Positions 30,011 through 39,384 are shown, counted from the first letter of the stretch. The stretch: DNA of 64,000 bases from Lysobacter changpingensis (GCF_017308985.1 NZ_JADWPE010000007.1:248001-312000); one strand, 5' to 3'. Numbers and translations are program-made. The notes: generated from the letters alone by a model not told the origin.

Positions 30011-31648
30011 ATGGCGGAAGGCAGCAACGCACGAACGGAATGGTGGCGCGGCGCGGTGATCTACCAGATCTACCCGCGCAGCTTCCTGGACACCAACGGC
30101 GACGGCGTGGGCGACCTGCCGGGCATCGAGGCGCGGCTGGACTACGTCGCCAGCCTCGGCGTGGACGCGATCTGGATCTCGCCCTTCTTCAAGTCGCCGA
30201 TGGCCGATTTCGGCTACGACATCGCCGATTACCGCGACGTCGACCCGCTGTTCGGCACGCTCGACGACTTCGACCGTCTGCTCGCGAAGGCGCATTCGCT
30301 CGGCATCCGCGTGATGATCGACCAGGTGCTCAGCCACACCTCGATCGAGCACGCGTGGTTCAGGGAAAGCCGCGAGAGCCGCGACAATCCGAAAGCCGAC
30401 TGGTACGTGTGGGCCGACGCGAAGCCCGATGGCACGCCGCCGAACAACTGGATGTCGCTGTTCGGCGGCGTCGCGTGGCAGTGGGAACCGCGGCGCGGAC
30501 AGTACTTCCTGCACAACTTCCTCGCCTCGCAGCCCGATCTGAACTTCCACAATCCCGCCGTGCAGCAGGCGACGCTGGACAACGTGAAGTTCTGGCTCGA
30601 CCGCGGCGTGGACGGCCTGCGCCTGGACGCGATCAACTTCTGCTTCCACGACACGCAGCTGCGCGACAACCCGGCAAAACCGCTGGAACTGCGCACCGGT
30701 CGCGGCTTCAGCCCGGACAACCCGTACGCGTTCCAGTATCACTGGTACAACAACACGCAGCCGGAGAACATCCCGTTCCTGGAAGAACTGCGCGCGTTGC
30801 TCGATCGTTATCCCGGCGCGACCACGCTCGGCGAGATTTCCTCGGAAGACTCGCTGGCGACGATGGCCGAGTACGTCAACGAACGCCGCCTGCACATGGG
30901 CTACAGCTTCGAGCTGCTGACCGACGATTCCAGCGCGGCCTACATCCGCGGCACGGTCGAGAACCTCGAAGCGAAGATGCGCGACGGCTGGCCGTGCTGG
31001 GCGATCTCCAACCACGACGTGCAGCGCGCGGTGACGCGCTGGAACGCCGGCGGTGCGTACGACGCCGCGCTCGCGCAGCAGCTCGTCGCGCTGGTGTGCT
31101 CGCTGCGCGGTTCGGTGTGCCTGTACCAGGGCGAGGAACTCGGCCTGACCGAAGCGGACGTGCCGTTCGAAGCGCTGCAGGATCCCTACGGCATCACGTT
31201 CTGGCCGACCTTCAAGGGCCGCGACGGATGCCGCACGCCGATGCCGTGGAACGGCGAGGCGAACGGCGGCTTCAGCGGCGCGCGCCCGTGGCTGCCGGTG
31301 CCGGCCGAACACGGCGAACTCAGCGTCGCCGCGCAGGATGCACGCGCCGATTCGGTGCTCAACGGCGTGCGCCACCTGCTGCGCTGGCGCAAGGCGCATC
31401 CGGCGCTGGTGACGGGCGACATCGCCTTCCTCGACGCGGACGAACCGGTGCTCGCGTTCACCCGACGCAGCGGCGGCGAGTCGCTGCTGGTCGTGTTCAA
31501 CCTCTCGGCGACTCCGCAGAAGTGGGACATACCCACGGCATTCGGAACGGCGACGCCGCTCGCCGACCATGGCCTGCGCGCCGGCGAACTGCACGGGCGC
31601 ACGCTGCGCCTGCCGCCGCGCGGCGTGTTCTACGCGCGAGTGGGCTGA
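30011..31648 (+). CDS. GH13 alpha-glucosidase (Xanthomonas XgtA-like)
   Basis: A 545-residue cytoplasmic enzyme without signal peptide. It starts WWRGAVIYQIYPRSFLDTNGDGVGDLPGI, the hallmark of oligo-1,6-glucosidase/alpha-glucosidase GH13 enzymes, and has GLRLDAIN (nucleophile Asp206), LGEISSE (acid/base Glu275) and ISNHDVQR. From memory it is close to the alpha-glucosyl-transferring alpha-glucosidase XgtA of Xanthomonas campestris. It should split maltose and short dextrins delivered by the MFS transporter. ATG 30011 follows a GGAAAGG site; ATG 29999 (MERQMAEG) is possible. The esterase gene follows after 31 nt. Confidence 0.92.
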   Translation: MAEGSNARTEWWRGAVIYQIYPRSFLDTNGDGVGDLPGIEARLDYVASLGVDAIWISPFFKSPMADFGYDIADYRDVDPLFGTLDDFDRLLAKAHSLGIRVMIDQVLSHTSIEHAWFRESRESRDNPKADWYVWADAKPDGTPPNNWMSLFGGVAWQWEPRRGQYFLHNFLASQPDLNFHNPAVQQATLDNVKFWLDRGVDGLRLDAINFCFHDTQLRDNPAKPLELRTGRGFSPDNPYAFQYHWYNNTQPENIPFLEELRALLDRYPGATTLGEISSEDSLATMAEYVNERRLHMGYSFELLTDDSSAAYIRGTVENLEAKMRDGWPCWAISNHDVQRAVTRWNAGGAYDAALAQQLVALVCSLRGSVCLYQGEELGLTEADVPFEALQDPYGITFWPTFKGRDGCRTPMPWNGEANGGFSGARPWLPVPAEHGELSVAAQDARADSVLNGVRHLLRWRKAHPALVTGDIAFLDADEPVLAFTRRSGGESLLVVFNLSATPQKWDIPTAFGTATPLADHGLRAGELHGRTLRLPPRGVFYARVG

Positions 31649-31679
31649 CCACGAACGCGACGCGACGGGAGAACGCAGG

Positions 31680-33461
31680 ATGACCAGCCTCCGGAATCGC
31701 AATCGCCTCCTCGCCGTCTGCGTCGCGTGCGCGCTGTCGTTCGCGCAGGCCGCCATGGCGGTGGAGCCGTTGTCGCCCGAACCGGTGCGCGGCGATTTGG
31801 TCGTCGAAACGTTCGCGCCCGCCGCCGCCTCCTTCGCGCCCGATGGCATGAAGACCACGGTCTATCTGCCGCCGGATTACGCGGACGGGAAGCGGCGCTA
31901 TCCCGTGCTGTACGTCAACGACGGGCAGGATCGCGAAGCGGTCCGCCTGCGCGAAACGCTGCAGCAACTGATTGGAAGCGGCGCGATCCGTGCGCCGATC
32001 GTCGTCGCCATCGACATGCCGCCCGACCGGATGGGCGCCTACGGCTTGTCCGATCGCAAGGTCGGCGCGAACCTCGTCGCGAAGACGCGCCACGGCGGCA
32101 TCGGCACGAACGCGCACGCGTATTCCGAATGGCTCGTGCGCACGCTGGTGCCGGCGATCGACGCGCGCTACCGCACGCGCACCACGCCCGACGCGCGCGC
32201 GATCCTGGGCTGGTCGCTGGGCGCGCTGAATGCGTTCAACCTGGGCTGGCAGTACCCGGAGATCTTCGGGCGCGTGGGTGCGTTCTCGCCGTCGTTCTGG
32301 CCCGCGTCGGACACGACCGACGACGCCAGCATGCAGCGCACGCGCATGGCCCAGCACATGGTCGACGTGAGCGAGCCGCGCAATGGCGCGCGCTGGTTCT
32401 TCGCGGTGGGCACGGCGGAGGAAGCGAGCGATCGCGACGGCGACGGCATCGACGACGCCGTGGACGACACGCGCGACATGCTCGAAGGCTGGAACGCCGA
32501 TGCCGGCGGCACGAAGGGCCTGAAGCAGCTCGGCTACAGCATCAATCCCGACTACGCCACGAAGCCGACGCGCGCCGACGCATCGCTCTACCTGCTGCAG
32601 GACGGCCGGCATGAACAGGCCGCATGGGCGCGGATGCTGCCGGTGTTCCTGCGCTGGGCGTACGCGGTGAATGCGCCCGCCGTGCAGGCGACCGGTCGCG
32701 TCGACAGCTACCAGGACGTGCCGTCCGCCTTCGTGCCCGCGCGCAATGTCGACGTGTGGCTGCCGCCGTCGTACGCATCGCATCCGCAGCGGCGGTACCC
32801 CGTGCTGTACATGCACGATGGCCAGAACCTGTTCGATCCGGCGCTGGCGTATACGGGTATCGACTGGGACGTCGACGGCACGATGGCGAAACTGATCGCC
32901 GCCGGCCGCGTGCGCGAGGCGATCGTGGTCGGCATTTCCAACACGCCGCTGCGTGGCAGCGAGTACATGCCGGCGAAGGCCGTGCCGCCTGAACAGCGCG
33001 CGCAACTGCTCTCGGACGGCTACCTGCGCTTCATCGTCGAGGAACTGAAACCCGCGATCGACGCGACGTACCGCACGAAGCCCGCACGCGAGGACACGCT
33101 GACGATGGGCTCGAGCATGGGCGGCCTGATCTCGGCGTACGCGATGAGCGAGTATCCCGACGTGTTCGGCGCGGCAGGCGGGCTCTCCACCCACTGGCCC
33201 GCGAACGACGGCTCGGTCATCGACTACCTGGCCGCGCACCTGCCCGCGCGGCGCACGCATCGCTTCTACTTCGACCACGGCACGGCGACGCTCGACGCGA
33301 CCTACGCGCCGTACCAGCAGCGCATGGACGCCGTGCTGCGCGAGGCCGGCTGGCGCGAGGGGCGCCAGTTCATGAGCCGCGAATTCGCCGGCGCCGAACA
33401 CAACGAACGCGCCTGGCGCGATCGCCTCGACGTACCGCTGCAGTTCCTCCTCGGGCGCTGA
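31680..33461 (+). CDS. Secreted protein with two tandem esterase domains
   Basis: A 593-residue protein with a signal peptide (LLAVCVACALSFAQAAMA). Two copies of the esterase D/enterochelin-esterase-like alpha/beta-hydrolase domain follow: residues about 40-300 with nucleophile motif GWSLG (Ser179), and about 345-590 with GSSMG (Ser479). Each begins with the same pattern, VYLPPDYADGKRRYPVLYVNDG and VWLPPSYASHPQRRYPVLYMHDG in shortened form. The second copy ends in HNERAW, which may hold its histidine. The substrate is unknown; the locus suggests deacylation of an esterified sugar. It lies 31 nt after the alpha-glucosidase gene, likely co-transcribed. Confidence 0.85.
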   Translation: MTSLRNRNRLLAVCVACALSFAQAAMAVEPLSPEPVRGDLVVETFAPAAASFAPDGMKTTVYLPPDYADGKRRYPVLYVNDGQDREAVRLRETLQQLIGSGAIRAPIVVAIDMPPDRMGAYGLSDRKVGANLVAKTRHGGIGTNAHAYSEWLVRTLVPAIDARYRTRTTPDARAILGWSLGALNAFNLGWQYPEIFGRVGAFSPSFWPASDTTDDASMQRTRMAQHMVDVSEPRNGARWFFAVGTAEEASDRDGDGIDDAVDDTRDMLEGWNADAGGTKGLKQLGYSINPDYATKPTRADASLYLLQDGRHEQAAWARMLPVFLRWAYAVNAPAVQATGRVDSYQDVPSAFVPARNVDVWLPPSYASHPQRRYPVLYMHDGQNLFDPALAYTGIDWDVDGTMAKLIAAGRVREAIVVGISNTPLRGSEYMPAKAVPPEQRAQLLSDGYLRFIVEELKPAIDATYRTKPAREDTLTMGSSMGGLISAYAMSEYPDVFGAAGGLSTHWPANDGSVIDYLAAHLPARRTHRFYFDHGTATLDATYAPYQQRMDAVLREAGWREGRQFMSREFAGAEHNERAWRDRLDVPLQFLLGR

Positions 33462-33558
33462 AGGACCGGCGCGAACCACCGCTCCCGCGCATGCGCGGGC
33501 GGTTGCCCCGTGCGCCGGGAAAACGCTTGCACGCGCCTTTCGCCGCTGCCGCGGGCGA

Positions 33559-33572
33559 TGAATACGTATGCA
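33559..33572. promoter_or_regulatory. Candidate LacI-family operator, copy 2
   Basis: TGAATACGTATGCA, the exact reverse complement of the site at 29842, located 170 bases upstream of the TonB-dependent receptor start. It suggests that the receptor and the two divergent transcripts are under one regulator. Confidence 0.65.
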
Positions 33573-33741
33573 AAGGAATTTGTGCGGCGATGCGCCGAAC
33601 TACCATCGCCGCTACGTCCTGAGCGGTTTTCTTTTGCCGATTCGGGCGCGGGTTCCGGCGAGCGCGACGTGGTCGCGACGTACGCGGGCCGACACACAAC
33701 GACTAGAACCCGATTTCAGAATCGAACCAGTGGGAGGGGAG

Positions 33742-36513
33742 ATGCAACTCAAGCGCAATCTGCTGAGCGTGGCGCTCGCATCGGCAACGATGCTCGTCGC
33801 CGCCGGCGCGCAGGCACAGGTCGCCACGCAGGCGCCGGAAGGCGAGCCGTCGCGGACCGATGAAACCAGGACGCTCGACTCGGTCGTCGTCACCGGCATC
33901 CGCGCCGGCATCGAGACCTCGATCGACACCAAGAAGGAATCGACGTCCATCGTCGAAGCGGTGTCCGCCGAGGACATCGGCAAGCTGCCCGACGTGAGCA
34001 TCGCCGAATCCATCGCCCGACTGCCCGGCCTGTCCGCGCAGCGCGTGGGCGGTCGCGCGCAGGTGATCAGCGTGCGCGGCCTCTCGCCGGACTTCGCCAC
34101 CACGCTGCTCAACGGCCGCGAGATGGTCTCCACCGGCGACAACCGCAGCGTCGAGTTCGACCAGTATCCCGCCGAGCTGATGAGCGGCGTGACCGTGTAC
34201 AAGACGCCCGATGCCGGCCTCGTCGGCCAGGGCCTGTCGGGCACGATCGACATGCGCACCGTGCGTCCGCTGGACTACGACAAGCCGGTGATCGCGGTGA
34301 GTGGCCGCTACCAGCGCAATTCGCTGGGCGACGCCGCCAACGCCGACGGCGACGGCAATCGCATCAACGCCAGCTACATCGGCCAGTTCATGGATCGCAC
34401 GCTGGGCTTCTCGATCGGTTATTCGCATACCGAACTGCCGATCCAGGAGAACCAGGTCGGCCTGTACGAGCCGTGGAGCGCGACGACCGGCCCGGACGGC
34501 GACCGCTTCCGCAACGGCGTGCCGGAAGGCACGTTCTTCGCCGACGGCATCAAGGCGCTGCGCCGCACCGGCGAGATCGAGCGCGACGCGGTGATGGCGA
34601 CGCTGCAGTACCGTCCGTCGAACGACTGGACCAGCACGCTCGACCTGTTCCACACGCAGGCCGACCAGGAAGACACGGCGAACCAGTTCGAGGTGAACCT
34701 GTCGGGTTACAACGGCGGCTTCGATCCGGTGCCGGTGATGGTCAATCCGCAGGTGAACAGCGACGGCACGTTCACCGGCGGCACGGCGATGAACGTCTAT
34801 CCGCTGGTGCGCGGCATGTACCGCAAGCGCGAGGACAAGATCGACGCGTTCGGCTGGGCGAACGACTTCAACGTGGGCCTGGCGCGCGTGAAGGCCGACA
34901 TCGGCTGGTCGCGCGCCGAGCGCGAGGAACTGCTGCTGGAGAACAACACGCAGCAGATCCCGAGGCCGCAGCTCGACAACCTCGGCCTTGCGTACAACAG
35001 CAACGGCTTCTCGTGGCTGGTGCCGGGTCGCGACTACTCCAATCCGGAAACGCTGTTCCTCACCAACACGATCTACGGCTCCGGCTACGGCAAGGTGCCG
35101 CGCGTGGAGGACGAGCTGAAGACCTACACGCTGGCGGCCTCGCTGCCGGCGCCGCAGTTCGCGAGCGGTTTCCTGTCCGACATCGACGTCGGCCTGAACT
35201 ACGCCGACCGCGAGAAGCAGAAGACCCAGCCGGAAGGCAACATCAACCTCGGCGCGCAGGGCGACATCGCGATCGGACGCGACCTGCAGTACGGACTGGT
35301 GAACCTCGGCTTCGCGGGCATGGGCTACATCCCGGCGTGGAACGTGCCGGGCGCCGTCGCGCGCTACATGAGCTTCGAGCCGGTCGACAACCTGTCGTAC
35401 CTGATCCCGAAGGCGTGGACGGTCGACGAGAAGCTCACCACCGGCTACATCAAGGCGAACATCGACACCGAGTGGGGTTCGGTCGGCGTGCGCGGCAATG
35501 TGGGCGTGCAGATCCAGCACGCGGACCAGTCCTCGCGCGCGAATTTCTTCGACTCCACGCAGCCGGCAGGCAACGAGGTGCAGCCGTACGAGAACGGCAA
35601 GACCTACACCGACTACCTGCCGAGCATGAACCTGGCGTTCCTGTTCCCGCACGACCAGACGCTGCGTTTCGCGCTGGCTCGCCAGGTCGCGCGTCCGCGC
35701 GTGGACCAGCTGCGTGCGTCGCTGGAATTCGGCGTGGATACCGCCACCGGTCGCCCGGGCGCGAGCGGCGGCAATCCGGAACTGGATCCGTGGCGCGCCA
35801 ACGCGTTCGACGTCTCGTACGAGAAGTACTTCGGCACCAAGGCGTACGTCGCGGCGGCGTACTTCTACAAGGACCTGCGCAGCTACATCTACACGCAGAC
35901 CAACGACAGCTTCGACTTCTCGTCGTTCGTGGCCGATTACGTGCCGCCGGAAGGTTCGCCGCCGGCGCAGACGACCGGCAACTTCACCGCGCCGTACAAC
36001 GGACAGGGCGGGAAGCTGCAGGGCATCGAGCTGAGCGCGTCGATTCCGCTGGACATGCTGTGGGCGCCGCTGGAAGGCTTCGGCATCGTCGCCAGCGCGA
36101 GCTTCAACGACAGCGACATCGAGATCCTCGATCCGGAAAGCGCGAGCAGCGTGGGCACCGATCCGATCAGCCTGCCGGGCCTGTCGGACGAGGTGTACAA
36201 CTTCACCGCGTACTACGAGCGCGCGGGCTTCGAGGCGCGCGTGAGCCAGCGCAAGCGTTCGGACTTCATCGGCGAGATCGGCAACTTCGACGGCAACCGC
36301 ACGCTGCGCTACGTGGTGGGCGAGGACCAGCTGGACGCGCAGGTGAGCTACACGTTCGGTGAGGCGAGCTCGCTCGCGGGCCTGACGCTGCTGTTCGAGG
36401 CGAGCAACCTGACCAACTCGCCGTACCAGACGTATGCGGGCACGAAGGATCGTCCGCTGGAATACATCGAGTGGGGCCGCACCTACCTGGTCGGCGTGAA
36501 CTACAAGTTCTAG
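33742..36513 (+). CDS. TonB-dependent receptor of the maltodextrin locus
   Basis: A 923-residue outer-membrane receptor with signal peptide MQLKRNLLSVALASATMLVAAGAQA. The TonB box-like LDSVVVTGIRAGI is followed by the plug domain (SIAESIARLPGL, QVISVRGLSPDFATTLLNGR), then a 22-strand barrel ending in an aromatic residue (VGVNYKF). The VVTGIRAGIETSIDTKK start is characteristic of the TonB receptors that import carbohydrates in xanthomonads and Caulobacter. It probably carries maltodextrins to the periplasm. A strong GGGAGGGGAG ribosome-binding site precedes it, and a strong terminator follows. Confidence 0.94.
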   Translation: MQLKRNLLSVALASATMLVAAGAQAQVATQAPEGEPSRTDETRTLDSVVVTGIRAGIETSIDTKKESTSIVEAVSAEDIGKLPDVSIAESIARLPGLSAQRVGGRAQVISVRGLSPDFATTLLNGREMVSTGDNRSVEFDQYPAELMSGVTVYKTPDAGLVGQGLSGTIDMRTVRPLDYDKPVIAVSGRYQRNSLGDAANADGDGNRINASYIGQFMDRTLGFSIGYSHTELPIQENQVGLYEPWSATTGPDGDRFRNGVPEGTFFADGIKALRRTGEIERDAVMATLQYRPSNDWTSTLDLFHTQADQEDTANQFEVNLSGYNGGFDPVPVMVNPQVNSDGTFTGGTAMNVYPLVRGMYRKREDKIDAFGWANDFNVGLARVKADIGWSRAEREELLLENNTQQIPRPQLDNLGLAYNSNGFSWLVPGRDYSNPETLFLTNTIYGSGYGKVPRVEDELKTYTLAASLPAPQFASGFLSDIDVGLNYADREKQKTQPEGNINLGAQGDIAIGRDLQYGLVNLGFAGMGYIPAWNVPGAVARYMSFEPVDNLSYLIPKAWTVDEKLTTGYIKANIDTEWGSVGVRGNVGVQIQHADQSSRANFFDSTQPAGNEVQPYENGKTYTDYLPSMNLAFLFPHDQTLRFALARQVARPRVDQLRASLEFGVDTATGRPGASGGNPELDPWRANAFDVSYEKYFGTKAYVAAAYFYKDLRSYIYTQTNDSFDFSSFVADYVPPEGSPPAQTTGNFTAPYNGQGGKLQGIELSASIPLDMLWAPLEGFGIVASASFNDSDIEILDPESASSVGTDPISLPGLSDEVYNFTAYYERAGFEARVSQRKRSDFIGEIGNFDGNRTLRYVVGEDQLDAQVSYTFGEASSLAGLTLLFEASNLTNSPYQTYAGTKDRPLEYIEWGRTYLVGVNYKF

Positions 36514-36536
36514 GCCGCCTCCCGCGGTGCTTGCGA

Positions 36537-36572
36537 CCCCCGCCGATGCGAGTCGGCGGGGGTTTGTTTTTT
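36537..36572 (+). terminator. Strong rho-independent terminator after the TonB receptor gene
   Basis: A 10-bp perfect stem CCCCCGCCGA / TCGGCGGGGG with a TGCGAG loop and the tract TTTGTTTTTT, 24 bases past the stop. Confidence 0.92.
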
Positions 36573-36722
36573 GGGGCGCCTCTGCTCCCCGGTGCCGGAA
36601 CCACGTCATCCCGGTGAAGGCCGGGATCCAGGCCCGCAACACTCGGGCACTCCGTTACCGGCGAACCAGATCACCGTCATTCCAGCGAAAGCCGGAACCC
36701 ATTTGCCGTGGTTGTTGTCTTT

Positions 36723-36798
36723 GTAGCTCGGGTAAGCGAAGCGCACCCGGGGCGCGATCGCTCCTCCAACCCGGGTGCGCTTCGCTTACCCGGGCTAC
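36723..36798. repeat. GTAG-type REP palindrome, copy 5
   Basis: Arms starting GTAGCTCGGGTAAGCGAAGC and ending in the complementary CGGGCTAC, with a short spacer. It is framed on both sides by GTCATTCC-type repeat units. Confidence 0.88.
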
Positions 36799-36944
36799 AA
36801 GAGCTTTTTGCCGTTGCTGTTCTCGAACAGCCCATCGCGCCCCCAAGGGAGCCGCCCAGGATGTGCGTCAGTGAGCGCTGGGCAAATGGGGCCCAGCCTC
36901 CGCTGGAATGACGCTGAGGTGTATCACCGCCGGAAACGCAACCG

Positions 36945-37559
36945 CTACAACCCCAGCCACCCCGCCACGACCGCCCGCGCCTCGTCCACGCCCTGCTTCG
37001 ACTCGCCCGAGAACGCCTGCACGCTGACCGTGTTGCCGAACGCGCTGAACAGTTCCTTCTTCACCGCCAGAAGCGCCTGCGACTGCTGCCCGCGACCGAG
37101 CTTGTCCGCCTTGGTCAGCAGCGCATGCGCCGGAAGGCCGCGCTCGACCGCGTAGCCGAGCATCTGGCGGTCGTATTCCTTGAGCGGATGGCGGATGTCC
37201 ATCACCACCACCAGGCCCTTCAGCGCCTCGCGCGTGCGGAAGTACTGGTCGATGAAGGCCTGCCAGTGCGCCTGCAGGTCCTGCGGGACCTTCGCGTAGC
37301 CGTAGCCGGGCAGGTCGACGAGGTAACGCGGCGGGTCCATCTCGGGCGGCGTCATGTCGAAGAACACCAGTTGCTGCGTGCGCCCGGGCGTCTTGGATAC
37401 CCGGGCGAGCGCGTTCTGCTGGCACAGCGCGTTGAGCGCGCTGGACTTGCCCGCGTTGGAGCGGCCGGCGAAGGCGACCTCGAAGCCGCCATCGGGCGGG
37501 AGCTGCTTGTGCGTGTGCGCCGACAGCAGGTAGCGGGCGCGGACGAAGGGATTGGCCAT
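36945..37559 (-). CDS. yihA: Ribosome-biogenesis GTPase YihA/EngB
   Basis: A 204-residue GTPase with the G motifs in order: AFAGRSNAGKSS (P-loop, G1), a switch I region with KTPGRTQ, YLVDLPGYGYA (G3), LLTKADK (G4) and the C-terminal VSVQAFSGESKQG (G5 region). The family is needed for assembly of the large ribosomal subunit. The start ATG 37559 gives the usual N-terminus (ANPFVRARYLLSAH). It is divergent from the cytochrome c gene. Confidence 0.93.
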   Translation of the reverse strand: MANPFVRARYLLSAHTHKQLPPDGGFEVAFAGRSNAGKSSALNALCQQNALARVSKTPGRTQQLVFFDMTPPEMDPPRYLVDLPGYGYAKVPQDLQAHWQAFIDQYFRTREALKGLVVVMDIRHPLKEYDRQMLGYAVERGLPAHALLTKADKLGRGQQSQALLAVKKELFSAFGNTVSVQAFSGESKQGVDEARAVVAGWLGL

Positions 37560-37765
37560 CGCACAAGGATCGCACGGGCGACGCGCGAAGCCGCCGCAAG
37601 CCCGCGCCAACGACGCGAAATCGGGCCGCGGTCCCGCCAAACCGCGGACTGCGGCCGGTTTCGGCACGGCGTGCGCGTTGACCGCCCCCGGAGCGCCGAC
37701 GATAATTCCGCGGTTCCGGCGTCCGCCCGGCGGTTCGCCTCATCTGTGTTTCGGAGCCCAGCTAC

Positions 37766-38614
37766 ATGAGCCAAGCCCGCGTCCTCGGCATCGTCGGCAT
37801 CGTCGCACTCGCGGCCGCCGCCGTCGCCTATGCCCAGACCACCGTCACCCCGGTTCCGAACAACGCGCCGGTCGAGCAGGCACCGCTGAACACCGCGCCG
37901 GAAAAGACCGTGTGGGGCGATGCGAAGGCCGGCGCGACCAAGGCCGGCACCTGCGCCGCGTGCCATGGCCTGGACGGCAACCCGACCGATCCGCAGTACC
38001 CGCGCCTGGCCGGCCAGAGCGAGCGCTACATCGCGCACCAGATCGCGCTGTTCAAGACCGGCGAGCGCAACACCGGCATGGCCGCGGTGATGAAGCCCTT
38101 CGCCGACGCGCTGTCGGCCCAGGACGCGCGCGACGTCGGCGCGTACTTCGCCACGCAGAAGGCCGGCGCCGGCGTCGCCGACGACACCGCCGTGGCCACC
38201 GGCCCGAACGCCGGCAAGAAGTACTTCGAGATCGGCCAGCAGCTGTTCCGCTCGGGCGACGCGGCGCGCGGCATCCCGGCGTGCATGGCGTGCCACGGCC
38301 CGGACGGCGCCGGCAACCCCGGTCCGGCCTACCCGCACATCGCCGGCCAGCAGGCGCCGTACACACAGCGCCGCCTGGAGGAATACCGCGCCGGCACGAC
38401 CGTGCAGCGCGACGCGCACCTGTTCAACATCATGGCCGCCGTCGCCAAGCAGCTGACCGACGAGGAAATCGGTTCGCTGTCGAGCTACCTGCAGGGCCTG
38501 CACCCGAGCCGCGACGACGTGGCCGTCGCCACCGCACCGGCCGCGCCGGCAGCCGCGCCGGCTCCGGCTCCGGCACCCACGGAGCAGCCGGCCGAGCCGG
38601 CGACCGGTTCCTGA
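37766..38614 (+). CDS. Dihaem cytochrome c4-type protein
   Basis: A 282-residue periplasmic protein with signal peptide (VLGIVGIVALAAAAVAYA). Two class I cytochrome domains bind haem covalently at CAACH (63-67) and CMACH (173-177), each followed by the same pattern (YPRLAGQ and YPHIAGQ) as in cytochrome c4. Such proteins pass electrons to terminal oxidases. A tail of about 30 residues made of Ala and Pro (AAPAPAPAPTEQP) is unusual and resembles the linker of the second DsbA gene nearby. A terminator lies 58 nt past the stop. Confidence 0.92.
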   Translation: MSQARVLGIVGIVALAAAAVAYAQTTVTPVPNNAPVEQAPLNTAPEKTVWGDAKAGATKAGTCAACHGLDGNPTDPQYPRLAGQSERYIAHQIALFKTGERNTGMAAVMKPFADALSAQDARDVGAYFATQKAGAGVADDTAVATGPNAGKKYFEIGQQLFRSGDAARGIPACMACHGPDGAGNPGPAYPHIAGQQAPYTQRRLEEYRAGTTVQRDAHLFNIMAAVAKQLTDEEIGSLSSYLQGLHPSRDDVAVATAPAAPAAAPAPAPAPTEQPAEPATGS

Positions 38615-38671
38615 GCCGGTGAACTTCCGCCGGTGACCGTGGTCCCAGGCGGTACTCCAGAGTTGTCTGTT

Positions 38672-38709
38672 GCGCCGGCCGTGGCTACACGGTCGGCGCT
38701 TTCGTTTCC
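38672..38709 (+). terminator. Rho-independent terminator after cytochrome c4
   Basis: A 12-bp stem (GCGCCGGCCGTG / CACGGTCGGCGC, one G-T pair) with GCTA loop and a TTTCGTTTCC tail. Confidence 0.75.
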
Positions 38710-38733
38710 GGCCCCACCTTTTCGAGAACGCCG

Positions 38734-39384
38734 ATGACCCGCCGACCGCTGCTCCGCTCGCTCGTCCTGCTCGCCCTGCTCCCGCTCGCCGCGCTCGCGG
38801 CCACGCCGCAGGCCGCCCTGGTCGAAGGCACCGATTACGAAGTGATCGAAGGCGGCACGCCGTTCGCGCCGGTGAAGGGCAAGGTCGAGGTAGTCGAGGT
38901 GTTCGGCTACACCTGCATCCACTGCGCGCAATTCCAGCCGAAGGTCTCGGCCTGGGCCCGGAAGAACGCCTCGACGGTGAACTTCATTCCGATGGCGGCG
39001 CCGTTCGGCGGCTCCTGGCAGCCGTACGCGCAGGCCTACTACGCCGCGCAGGTGCTGGGCGTGGCCGGGACGACCCATGAGGCGATGTTCCAGGCCCTGC
39101 ACACCGACGGCACGCTGCCGCTGCGCAACGCCACGCCGGGCGAGATCGCGCCGTTCTACGCGCGCTACGGCGTGGATCCCGCGAAGTTCCAGGCCGCCTA
39201 CGACGGCGTCGACGTCGCCCAGCGGGTCGAGAAGGCCGGGCAGTTCATCCGCCGCAGCGGCGTGGAAGGCACGCCGACGCTGGTGGTCAACGGGCGTTAT
39301 CGCGTCATCGGCCATGACTTCGACGACGTGCTGCGCATCGCCGACCAGCTCGTCGCGCGTGAACACGAGGGCAAGACGCGCTGA
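38734..39384 (+). CDS. dsbA: Thiol:disulfide interchange protein DsbA
   Basis: A 216-residue periplasmic protein with signal peptide (LLRSLVLLALLPLAALA). The thioredoxin-type active site is FGYTCIHC (Cys61, Cys64) and the cis-proline is in GVEGTPTLVVNG. It begins EGTDYEVIEGG, typical of xanthomonad DsbA. It should introduce disulfide bonds into exported proteins, such as the cysteine-rich small proteins encoded elsewhere in this window. A second DsbA-like gene follows 103 nt downstream with the same architecture, so this is a duplicate pair. Confidence 0.9.
   Translation: MTRRPLLRSLVLLALLPLAALAATPQAALVEGTDYEVIEGGTPFAPVKGKVEVVEVFGYTCIHCAQFQPKVSAWARKNASTVNFIPMAAPFGGSWQPYAQAYYAAQVLGVAGTTHEAMFQALHTDGTLPLRNATPGEIAPFYARYGVDPAKFQAAYDGVDVAQRVEKAGQFIRRSGVEGTPTLVVNGRYRVIGHDFDDVLRIADQLVAREHEGKTR

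Larger units (their letters stand above)
36514..36944. other. Repeat-dense intergenic region
   Basis: No gene is supported in these 431 bases. After the terminator come a GTCATCCCGGTGAAGGCCGG unit (about 36605), a GTCATTCCAGCGAAAGCCGG unit (about 36677), the GTAG REP (36723-36798), and an inverted copy of the second unit (about 36893-36912). Short frames here, all containing a VARVSEAHPG peptide, are translations of the REP. Confidence 0.7.

Noticed and set aside
28099-31683. 1194-codon plus-strand frame spanning the glycosidase-like and alpha-glucosidase genes
   Set aside because: It crosses two genes on opposite strands and has Arg-rich shadow composition. Real products on both strands are clear.
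36655-36911. Short frames containing VARVSEAHPG between the TonB receptor and yihA
   Set aside because: They are translations of the GTAG REP and flanking repeat units, not genes.
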